From positions 1,746,204 to 1,810,203 of the forward strand of contig NW_013171816.1 in the NCBI RefSeq assembly GCF_000151665.1: a stretch of DNA of 64,000 nucleotides, in the 5' to 3' direction. How positions within the stretch are numbered: position 1 is the stretch's first letter; the number at the start of each line of letters is the position of its first letter. The position numbers and the translations under genes are program-made. This stretch comes from Blastocystis hominis. Lineage: Eukaryota > Sar > Bigyra > Opalinata > Blastocystidae. The notes under the pieces are model-generated. The model saw only the letters and a list, made by a program, of their open reading frames with translations. It had not been told where the DNA came from and searched no databases. Positions 54,066 to 64,000 of the stretch are shown here, piece after piece.

Positions 54066-57000
54066 CTTGTTAACTCACAAAAAAGATTATCAAATTTAAA
54101 TATTTATGAATATTTATGAATATTAATAGAAGATATAATAAGGACACAGAGGCCCATATTACTACCCAATCATTTCAACAATAAAGACAAAAATAGTCTA
54201 TAATTTTGGAAATGACACTATTCACTTTTTGATCTATATTCGATATTCGATAAATAGAGAATTGAATACTGACAAAAATAAGATGTACAACTGTAGCTAA
54301 GAAAAGCTATAGATGGTTGTACATATAATTAAAATTCTTGAGTTTCTATTGGCTATAAATTTAAAACGGACCACAATTGGGACAAGATTGTACATAATCG
54401 TCTATTTGTGGTAATAATAATTACACAATCATTTTGTGGAAGGAATAATAGGCGTATGGAGTTCTATCTAGTATATTCCACTGATCAGAAAGGGCCCATA
54501 CTATATACTGACCCTGTTCTATATCAATTAGCATGTAAAAAAAGGAAACAATTGTTGGCAGTCCGTGTTTGTTCTTCTCTCCCATGCTTAATCTGTAGAA
54601 ACGTAACGTAAAAAAGAGAATGAAGGTCGAAAAAAGGCCAGTTGTGCCTCAAGCGAAGTGGATTGTTGTAGATTCCATCAAATATAAAGACAATGACTTT
54701 ACTAAAGTTAAAGTGTTGTATCATAGAATCCTATCGAAATAATGTGAGTGCTAGTTGTCTTTTATGTTTGGTGGGAATAAATATTGTTTATCAAATATGG
54801 TCTCTTATGCTTTTTTTACAAGTTACTGCCTTTATAGGAAAGTATTTATTTTATGCTACGTATAAAATTCGTTTGTATAAGTAAGACAAACGAATACATA
54901 GTAATAAGATAAAATAGTTATGTTCGTTCAAAGCGCCAGTTCATTGTTTTTAACCCTCTCAGGTGATTACGTATTCAATATTTGATTACCTGGTATTGAT
55001 GATCACACGAATATATTGATGAATGTTTTTTGACGCAGTCTAATGTATGGCTGGTAAAGTTTTGTGTGTAGAAGACGTTATGTCCAATAATAACGTTAAT
55101 AATAATATAGAGTTGAATACTGTTTTAACAATTGTGAACTATTTGGGTGGTGATACTTTAATGTCTGTGTATATATGGAATTGTGTTGTAGCGAATCCGT
55201 GAAATACACTCAATATTACATTTTAGAAATATGAGAGTTTATAGAATATCAAATTCGGCATAAGGAGAATGACCCTACAAATAGGTATTTTTAGTTCATG
55301 CAGGGCTATTAAATCATTGGATAATACAGTAGAGAAGCAAAATATGAAATTGTAGAGAACAACAGAACATATTATTCAGATGGTACACTCTGATACAAAA
55401 TACTATTTCGATCATTTCATACGTTTCTTAACAAGGAATCCAAAACACAGAACGTAGAAATACACGTTCGATTGAGGTGAAGAAATACGAAATATACTTT
55501 TTTCGCATGCCAATGAATGAACCCACATATTTAAAAAAAAGAGGATATCAAAAGTACAAAGAAAACTAGAAACATTTAAGGCACAAATCAAGTTAACATA
55601 AGAAATAGTAGTAGAAGTATATCTTCATACCGAAGTAGTCGTAATAGTTTACAACATTCAAAACCCAGTAATCAGCTGATCAGTGATATACTGTGGATTA
55701 CAAACAGTGTTTCACATTCAATTTTTAAGGAATAGAACCACAATGAAAGTCAGTACCATGTCCTCTGCATTTAACATACTCTCTTTCCAGATCTTACAAG
55801 CTAAAGTGAAAAATCAGCATTCTATCCTTATTACTCAGGTAGATTATTGGTTCTTCCATCCATTGTGAAATTGCCTAAAAACAATACAACAGGTACAAAT
55901 GTGAATCAAAAAGCGATATTCGGGTGGATTCTTTTACCTCGATTGTAGTTCATAGTAATCATGTCAATAATGAGGTAGATAGAATTATTCAATCTGATTT
56001 TTCGCTTATTACACAAGTAGTTTGTATTTTAACACATTTCGCGTAGGAAGGGAACTTTTGGACATGGTTGTCAAGAAACTGGATAGAACGACGTGCAGTA
56101 GTTTCGTAAAGCCGTAGATAACGCTGAGTACACACTTAAGGTTGCATACACTTTTACGATTCTTCAAAGCGCTCGTTGTTGATACTAATTCTATTATGGA
56201 TAGGGAGATCAGAAAACTGGAAAAAAGACTTACGAAATCATTGTAATTTATTAAATAGTGTATGGAACGGTACTTTTCTTCCTACCACTTAGTGTCAGAT
56301 AACACTCCATGGTATGACTCATCTAATTCATCCAATTCGGAATCTAAGGTGTCTCATGATGGTACAGGGAACGATCCATATGGAGAAGTCGGTATCTCTG
56401 ATTTAGTATGAAAGTCGCTGAACGAGTGAGTCAGGAAAATGTGGAAGAAAAAATGAACGAATGCTGCGAGACAACGTGTACGCGATCGAGATTCTCGCGT
56501 CTACTGGACAGGGAATAGTTATCGAGAACGGCGAGTGTTCACATCCTGTGCTCTGCTTAGGCAACATGCCGTGCTATGCACGCAGAAGACGAAGGCGCTG
56601 CTTCCGCAATTTGGAAAATGTTCGGTACGCTGCCGTTTTGTTTACGATGAATGGAGCGACCCGATGGAGGTCGCTGGCAGTGAACGGTGACAACAGATAG
56701 CAGACGATGTAACACAAAAGGTTACGAAGTCTGGTGGAGCAGAACTATATGCCGCTGTTGGATCATAGAGGAAGCCATGTGTCGCAGTGGGAAACACGTT
56801 TATTCATAGGGTTATCTATGAGGTGGTGTTGTCAATGGCACTAATTGTTTTTTGAAAACTTCGTGCAAGGTGTTGGGATAATGGGTTGAAGCCAATAATT
56901 GACCTGTTATTTTATAGTTGAGTAAATATTATATTTAGAAAGTATATTAGTGTGATTAACTTTAAAAGTATGTACAAAGAATAATGGTAGGTGTATTAAA

Positions 57001-57360
57001 TAAACAAAAGCAATACAAAGCACAGAATACACAATTATCATAAAATGGAATTATTTGAAAAATAAGGAGTTTATATTGGAATTACTATTAACATGAGTAA
57101 TTCAATCATACACATCTTCGATTCTAATTGGAATGTTTAACAAAAGTAGAATTATAGTCTAATGGTAAAAGAAAAACACGAAAACTAAGCTCTATAAAGA
57201 TTTCGATCAAGCATATTTGAGTGATTCAAGTAAATTACATTTCGAACATTTGGATTATCTATATACTACCAATACTCAGTGTTTATAAGTATTCTCCATG
57301 GTTACAACATGAGGATGACGGAAACTTCATTTTTCAGAGTTGATAATAAAGGGTTAGATT
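54066..57360. other. Long AT-rich spacer
   Basis: 3.3 kb with no convincing gene except the GC-richer island described separately at about 56.4-56.7 kb. Confidence 0.6.
56415..56700 (+). pseudogene. GC-richer coding-like island, weak resemblance to PA2G4/EBP1
   Basis: The frame at 56461-56700 begins LRDNVYAIEILASTGQGIV and has a later stretch FTMNGATRW. These recall the EVYAVDVLVSSGEG and LLMPNG segments of the proliferation-associated 2G4 family, but between them the sequence is poor and several stops surround it. Its base composition differs sharply from the AT-rich flanks. It may be a decayed gene fragment. Confidence 0.3.
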
Positions 57361-57375
57361 TTGAAAATCTATGCA

Positions 57376-58200
57376 TTACCCAAATATTCAATATCATGTC
57401 AATACCTCGAACCATAAAGAAGTTGGCCTAATAGTAATTGTATGAATCACTTCCAATAATACCAATTTCTATCGATTCCAATGATTCACAATTCAATATG
57501 TGGAATGATTTTGATATATCTTTTCCCCTGTTATTCTTTTTCTGAGAAAATAAATTGTTTCCGATTTTGATCGTTTTCAATCGATTCAATCCATCGATTT
57601 GGAATGTTTTCACTGATCCAAAACATTCATCGCCGATTTCGATTGATTTCAAATTATACAACAATGAAACATCCCAATCAACCAATACACAATTGTTACT
57701 CAGTTTCAAATGTTTCATTCCGATATTCAGTGGTTTGCTTCCATCTCCTTCATATTTTTCATCAATAATACTTTCAATTCCATTATACCATTCACATTCA
57801 TTCACTAATTTACCATATCGATCATAGACTTTTCCAATTCCAAATCGCTTATCATCACACCAATATCCTTCATATTCAATACATCCATTATTATGATAAC
57901 TCGTTCCATATCCAAATCGTTTCCAATTGATCAGTATTCCCTTGTACACCAATATTCCATCATCATCATACATTTCACCATATCCAAATGGAATTCCCAA
58001 TTTGTTTTCTGTCAATACCAACCCTTCAAATCGACTTCCATGATCCAAATCCACGATTCCTTCTACTACTATGGATTGTTCTTCATTATATGAAATAGCA
58101 CCAATTTGATGATTTCCAAACACTTTCAACACTTTCTGCTCATTGACCACAAATCCTTGATTCATGAATACTCCACTCCATTTCATTCCACAACCCAGTT
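57376..58200 (-). pseudogene. Truncated MORN/LRR family copy next to NOMO
   Basis: Starts abruptly at VFMNQGFVVNEQKV without the N-terminal domain, keeps the MORN repeats and first LRRs (LKSIEIGDECFGSVKTF, LKTIKIGNNLF), lacks the following two LRRs, and reaches a degraded form of the first phase-1 intron (GTATTGACATG ... GCATAG). The 5' break lies about 60 bases downstream of the NOMO coding end. Confidence 0.75.
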
Positions 58201-58260
58201 TCCCCCACTTTTTTCCCCTTTTCCCCACTCCCCCAATCCACCTGATTCCAACAAACACTC

Positions 58261-61200
58261 CAATAAAACAACTCTCTTTCCATGAATCCAAACAGTGCGA
58301 TCATCGCTATCGCCAGAATCACAAAAGAACCGCCGCTCGAAACCTCCATTTCCGCGGTTTTCTCCGCCTCACAATGCAAAACCACGTGATTCGCTTCGTT
58401 CTTCCGAATTTCCCGCTCGATTTCTTCGCACCTTCCCTTCCCGCCCTCCACCTTCACTCGCACTTTTCCCTCCTTCACCTCCTTCACTTCGAAACTCCCG
58501 CCGCGCGTCACTTTCCCCGTTTTCCGGCCTTCTTTTCCCTCCACCACTACCTTCATCCCCGCGGGAATCGCACCCTCGCTCTCCACCACGCCGCTCACGC
58601 GCCCCGCGGTTCTCTCCCGCAGACTCACGAACTTCACGTCCCGCACGTCCCCCGCGGTTATCTCGATCTCCTGCACCGCGGGAATCACGTGCTCCTCCCC
58701 CAGCACTTGGAGGGAAAACCGCTCGCCCGGCTTCAGCCCGCGCACGCGGAAGTTTCCCTCCAAATCCGTGCTCGCCGACTCCCGGATTCCCGCGGGACTC
58801 TCCGCGATGATTTTTTTCCGCGGGAGCGGCTGCCCGGTCAGCGTAACGACCGACCCGAACGCGCTGAACGCGATTCGCTCCCCCTGCAATGAAACGCCCG
58901 ACTCGTCGCCCTCCGCCACGTCGACCGTCTGCCCCGCGGGGAGGAACCGGAACTCCTTCAGCTGCGCGTGCAGGTAGTAACGCCCCGGGAACAAGGGACC
59001 GAAAACCGCGGAACCGTCGCTCCGCGAAACGCCCGTGAGCTTGGCGGTTTCGCTGGAGAGCGCCAATAAAACGCCCTCGATGGGGTTTCCCGCCAAATCG
59101 CGCGCGACGACGCGCAGGGAACCCAATTGTTGGTGGGAAAAGTGCAGACCGTCCGGGGAAACGTGGAAAACGTAACCCTCCTTCCGCGCCGCCACGTGGA
59201 ACCGCGACGAAAACGGAATCGCGGGGAACTGATATTCCCCGCGGGAATCGCTCAGCGTCGATATTTCGCGGTTATTTTCCGATTCCAGCGTCAGCGTCAC
59301 TTCCACGTCGGAAACCGCGGGAATGATCTGCCCCGCGACCACGCGGCCCCGCTGCGCGACGACACGCTCCACCGCGGGGATGCAGCGCGTCGACGGCACG
59401 TGGACAGGGAGAACCGCGGGGATGAACAGGAACGAAGAATGGGGCGCACCGAATTCCAGCGAAACCTCCCCCGCGGGAACGAACTAGTGGAAACGTGGAA
59501 ACGTGGAACTACCAGCTGATAGTGGTACAAATCGCCCGTTTTTTTGGCCACCGTCTCGGCGAGAACCGCGGTTTCCCGCTTCGCGCGCACCAAAATCTGT
59601 GCGTCATTCCCGCCAATTCCAATTTCCCACCAAAACTTCTTCGCCCATTCCCGCCAATTCCGCGCCCTCAATCGTTCCCTCCACCGCGAAAACCGCGGGA
59701 ACCAGCGACAGCTCCGCGTGCTCCCGCGACACCACCTCGATTCCCGCGGGAGTGCGGAAGCAACCCGCCAATTCCACTTCGTACCGCGCCCCGCTCACGC
59801 AGAACCGACTCGTCCCCGCGGGGATCGAGATCGACCGACTTCCCGCCGCCGATCGCAGAACCGCGGGAGTGGCAATCGGGGAAACGATGGAAACCACGTA
59901 GCCGGTCTGGCGAAACTCCAGGTCCGAAACGGACTTTTCCCGCACATCCACCGCGATACGGAACTCATCCCCGCGGTACGCCGACCCGTCGATGAAACTC
60001 CCCCAGCATCCATTCTGCCGGTTACAATATTGTTCCGGAACACGATTCCTACCGAATTCGACAGTTTCACTTCGTACTCGCCCGGCAGAATTCCATGGAA
60101 TTCGAAATTGTGTTTCGGGTCAATTGGGACACTTCCGATCGATTGCGTCCCCATCACCAATTCCACCGCGGAATTCGGGCCCAATTCTGTCAAAACGGTC
60201 ACGTGACCCGAAATCGTCTGCGCGATCGGGCTCAGCACCACTTCCGCGGGAATCTCCTGGTTCCCCACAGAAACCTCCGCCTCGGTGAACGTCAATTCCA
60301 GATTTTCCCGCGGTAATTTGGCGGGTTTCACGGAGATCGTGTAGATTCCGGGGGACAGCTAAAAAAAACTCACAGAACCGCGGTTATCGATACCATGAAG
60401 CAAAACTGTTCAGTGGTTTCGTACTCCTTGAGCACCATGTTGTTCTGCGATACCTGTACGGAATATTTGGCGGGAAGCATCGGCTACAAAATTGACAAAA
60501 ATCGCCACGATTTACGTAGTTTCGAAGGATCTCCGTTTCCACTTTTCCACACTGAATGTAATGCGTGATCCTCAAATCCGGAATCTGGTTCTCCAGTTTC
60601 CCCGGTTTCCCCTCCACTTTTTCGAACGAAAAATGGAACGGATCTTTTCGCGCCTATTTTCAATTGTTCCCCGCGGTTCTACATCGATCATGTACAGCCG
60701 GCTCTTCATTCCCGCCAACACGTAGGTTCCATCTTTCCCCGTTTCCACCTCCGTTTCCCGCGAATCCACGCCGATCTTCGCGTGTTCCACGGGAATTCCG
60801 CGCTCGTCCACCACTTTCCCGCGGAGATTGAACCCCGTGATCTGGAACACTGTTCCCAAATCCACCGAATCCCCGCGGACTCGCACCGACAGTTTCGACG
60901 GCTCCACCGTCCACTCCGGCGCGCCCGGCGCAACCGCGGGAATGATCCAGTAAATTCCGTCGGTCAGCGAAGCGAGGGAGAAAATCCCCGCGGGATCCGG
61001 CTGGGCAGTACCCACTACCGAGCCATCCTCGCGGGTAAACTGCAGCGAAACGCCCTCGAAGGAGGACACGCCGCTGAGGTTCTCGATCTTCCCCGCGATT
61101 CTGTAGCCCGAAACCACGAAGTCGGTGCGGATTTCCGCGGGACCGAAGCCGATGGAGAGCACTTGGCGGGAAGGCTCGTCGAGCGACCAGGACGGATGCT

Positions 61201-61824
61201 CCGCCACGATCACGTATTCCCCGCTCACCACGTTGGGGAAGGCGTAATCCCCGCGGGAGTCGGTTTCCGCGGTTTTGAGGACGAATCCGTCGCTGGAGAG
61301 AAGCTTGACGGTGAGGCCCTGGGGAGGCACGGAGGAGTGCTTGTTGCTGGTGTGGCCGCGGACAAGGAAGCCGGTGATCTCAAACTCCAAGTTGCTTTCG
61401 CAACCAGAGAGATGATCATCATCGTCCTTGCTGATCTAGCGATTAGAGTGGAGTAAAAACTAAGGAATAATACCGAATAGGAGTCGGGAGAGAGATACCA
61501 GCCGTCCTTCTTGGAGATGGAAAGCGTATAGTCTCCCTAGCTTTTAGAAAATACGACTGATTTTGTACGATGTCGTAAACTGGAATAAAGAAATATCCTT
61601 GGGGACTGCATTCGGTTTGTTCTTGCACAATTCCTTCCGAAGTGATCAAAGACACAACAATATCAGACAAATTGGGAGCACTTCCAATGGCTCTACTTAT
61701 GAATCGACTTGACTCGATTATACTTCAAAATTTCGCGAGAAACTCGTACGTTACCCGCACAGCCAGAAATACTGTCAGAAGCCGCTAGAGCAGCCAGAAT
61801 AAGCACGAATGCAAAATATTTCAT
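58261..61824 (-). CDS. NOMO: NOMO (nodal modulator), ER membrane protein
   Basis: Type I ER membrane protein of the multipass translocon (BOS complex). Signal peptide MKYFAFVLILAALAAS leads into GCAG, then TECSPQGYFFIPVYD and DGWYLSPDSYS, as in animal NOMO. A long series of CNA-B/carboxypeptidase-regulatory-like beta-sandwich repeats follows (DSRGDYAFPNVVSGEYVIVA, DGTYVLAGMKSRLYMI, SRGEYQFPAI), then a C-terminal helix (VILAIAMIALFGF). A few introns interrupt the 5' half, near 61750-61690, 61565-61535, 61475-61438, 60685, 60520 and 60360; the region 60330-58261 is almost uninterrupted. No stop is encoded where expected: the frame ends TTT TAT TG at 58261, three bases before TGTTTGTT. The coding DNA is very GC-rich, with about 30 CCGCGG sites. 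Confidence 0.88.
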
Positions 61825-62097
61825 TGCAAGTCGATTTAATAGTCCACGTTCATAATGCTGTTCGTTCCATAAAACCCCGATCAGTCTGCATTTTTGGAAT
61901 TCCCGAAATCACATTAGTGAGATGGGAACTAATTTTATGAATTGTTAGGAGCCAATGTATTATGGATCAATGTGAAGTGTTGACTTCTTGAAGAGTGTGT
62001 TTTACGATTATCACTCAATCTTTCTTTCTTTCTAGTATAATTGCCTGTTGTGCAACAATCATTTTGTTTGGTTTTTATTCTTTATATTTTCTTTCCA

Positions 62098-62129
<32 letters not shown>

Positions 62130-62163
62130 CCCAACCAATTCCATTGCATTTTCATCAAACACA
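61825..62163. other. Spacer with (CTA)n microsatellite
   Basis: Upstream region of NOMO and 3' flank of the kinase gene, with about ten CTA/ACT units at 62099-62128. Confidence 0.7.
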
Positions 62164-63775
62164 TCAATCATTCCAAATGCAAACCGTTTCCTTCTTGAAC
62201 CATTCTTCCACGCGTTTAAAAATCTCGGGCATCTCCGGCCGTTCATTCTACCTCACATCTCGTTCCACTCGCCTACTTCCTCTTTCATGCAGTCCGACAC
62301 AATTCCGTAAATAACTACACTTCACTCTCTCTTTCCACTACCCCACTTTCGTCCTTTTTCAGCGCCGAATTCACCTTAAATCGATATCCCTCCTCCATCA
62401 TGAATCCCCACTACGCTCTACGCTCTCCTCCAATCCTACATTCGCATCCGTCAATTCCTTCGCCACTCCGTTCTTGTATACATTCACTGGGAAACATCCC
62501 GTGAGAATCTCCGATATAAGCAAGCCAAGCGCGTAAGCATCCGCATGAAGCAGCACGCGATGCACTTCATCCGGCTCCATGTTCTCAATCTCGATGAGAA
62601 TCCGCCACAACTCCGGGGCTCGACTACATTTCAATCCATTTCAACCACGACTGCAGTTTATTCCCAATATTCACGATCGAGCTCGTAATGTCGCCATTCG
62701 CGAACTTCGCCATTCCGAAGTCCGAAATCATCAAATCCCCCTTCTCCGACACCAGAATATTATCCAGCTTCAAATCCCCGTGGCAAATCTTCTTCAAAAA
62801 CACGTACAACAGCCCCGTCGCGATCTGCATCACGTAAATCTTCCGCAGCCAATAGGCTTTCTCGTTTCCAGCCAGCCGTTTCACCGAATCGCTCAGCCCA
62901 TCGTCCTGCGTCGACAGCTTTCCCAGCACGTGATCCAGCGACGTCTTCGCTCGGTCCTCCAAAATCGTGATGATTTTGGATCCGTCCTTCTCCGTTTCCA
63001 CGTTATACCCGTACACGCGCAGAATCGAAGGGTGTCGCAGCGACGCCATGATCGAAATCTCCTTCAGCAAGCTCTTCTCGCTGAACTGCGGCGACGTTCG
63101 GCACTCTTTGATCGCGATCATTTTGTCTTTGTAGATTCTGACGTGAATTTCCACTTTATTTTTCTCTACCCTTCGTAGACTTTCCCGCTGCAGCCTTCGC
63201 CCAGAAGGCGGCCCTTCTCGTAACGGTCTTTCGGGATGAGGAACACGTGATCTATGTCGAAATAACCGCGATTGTCTACCGTCGAGACTAGAAATGAGGT
63301 AAAAAAAACCGCGGGATTACGGGCGAAGGAGGGGCGGGAAGTGGCTGAACTCGCGCTGGAGATCGCAGATAAGGGTGTAAAGGTTTGGATTCTATGATTA
63401 GATGAAGAAAAGTTCAAAAAATACGTGTTGTTGGTTCCAATTGTACATGTAGGAGGTAAAAATACGATTATTGGTATGATCGACAAAAGGACATTGCTCG
63501 TTGCTTGTAACGCCTACGTAAAAAGGAACAAAAACAAACATACAAGCATCATCGCAAAGGTAAATGTCGGGACACTTCACCATATTGATGATATTCGGAT
63601 TTAGGAGAATATTAACTGGAATGGCAAATTGTTCCCCGTTGTTTTCGCAGACAATCGACATTGAAAACTGAACTAACGAATTCGCAGAGTAATTCGTACG
63701 AACTAGCTGTAAACTCCACTTCAGAATATACCTTCCATTGAATGGTATAGATATGCGCGTCTTTCGACTAAACAA
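62164..63775 (-). CDS. Protein kinase (TKL-like) with N-terminal Cys-containing region
   Basis: Catalytic domain motifs: LLGEGCSGKVYEG (glycine loop), MIAIKE (ATP-binding Lys), CHGDLKLDN (catalytic loop, with Gly instead of Arg in HRD), SDFGMAKF (DFG), HRAPELW (APE), DAYALGLLISEIL and the final NERPEMPEIFKRVEEW. Introns of 28-33 nt (and one of about 60) were needed; each restores a kinase block. The TGA stop at 62164-62166 overlaps the TG of a TG-N3-TGTTTG signal. The N-terminal 110 residues or so contain several Cys (CPDIYLCDDAC, SNEQCPFVDHT) and may be an extracellular or regulatory region, but I see no clear membrane helix. The start codon is not identified. Confidence 0.75.
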
Positions 63776-63831
63776 GTGTACAGGTGATATATAATATATT
63801 TGTACTATTCTTTATTTAACAAGCGCCAATA

Positions 63832-63960
63832 TCATACGGAGAGAGGTTTCGATATCCGCTTCAAAAGGACAATTGCATCTTGAAGTGCTTTGGACTGACT
63901 TTTCTTACCAGTAACATGATATTCTTCTCTCTCTTTAAATTGAGGAGCGATCATCAGTTA
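63832..63960 (-). CDS. Possible 3' exon of a gene continuing outside the window
   Basis: A 40-codon frame (EREEYHVTGKKSQSKALQDA ... SKPLSV, TGA) with protein-like composition on the same strand as the kinase. It could be a separate gene's last exon. GTAAGA inside it could be a splice donor that keeps the frame. No family recognised. Confidence 0.3.
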
Positions 63961-64000
63961 ACAAATTCTTTATAGTGATTACTTTACTTTTGACTTTATG

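Noticed and set aside
58164-60206. Several plus-strand frames opposite NOMO
   Set aside because: Pro/Arg/Ser-rich shadows; the minus-strand frame encodes recognisable NOMO repeats.

Overview
The window looks like nuclear DNA of an anaerobic protist, most likely Blastocystis or a close opalinate relative. The grounds are: host genes cut by very short GT-AG introns of about 27-37 nt; several genes lacking an encoded stop but ending at TG, followed by three bases and the motif TGTTTGTT, which fits the polyadenylation-made stop codons described for Blastocystis; a pyruvate:ferredoxin oxidoreductase with an organelle-targeting leader; and GC-rich genes set in AT-rich spacers. The species call is inference. 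Most genes had to be rebuilt by hand from small exons, so exon edges are reading-based predictions.

Layout. 1-4.2 kb: the end of a decayed Polinton/Maverick-like element (copy A) lying inside an intron of a MORN/LRR family gene, whose last two exons follow. 6.1-31.5 kb: a compact housekeeping block. It holds PFO, a TBC Rab-GAP, TFIIA large subunit, an L-type cargo lectin, a PTEN-like pseudophosphatase, an intronless ADP-ribosylglycohydrolase, a sugar-phosphate-type MFS transporter, an unidentified gene, an SR splicing factor, a ubiquitin-S30 fusion, a small PH protein, a very large signalling gene (PH, inositol polyphosphate 5-phosphatase, cyclic-nucleotide-binding domains, C2, proline-rich tail) and dymeclin. 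32.9-47.8 kb: two full-length MORN/LRR genes and one broken copy around a second, inverted Polinton-like element (copy B, 37.15-45.56 kb) with terminal inverted repeats, integrase and DNA polymerase remnants. 49-54 kb: a large, disrupted cell-surface protein gene with putative-Ig repeats. 57.4-64 kb: another MORN/LRR fragment, NOMO (nodal modulator) and a protein kinase.

How the parts relate. PFO serves anaerobic energy metabolism in the mitochondrion-related organelle. The TBC protein, dymeclin, L-type lectin and NOMO belong to the secretory pathway. The PH/5-phosphatase/cNMP/C2 protein, the PH protein and the PTEN-like protein point to phosphoinositide signalling. The MORN/LRR family and the Polinton-like elements form the variable part of the window. 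In the MORN/LRR genes each leucine-rich-repeat unit sits on its own phase-1 exon, an arrangement suited to adding or losing repeats.
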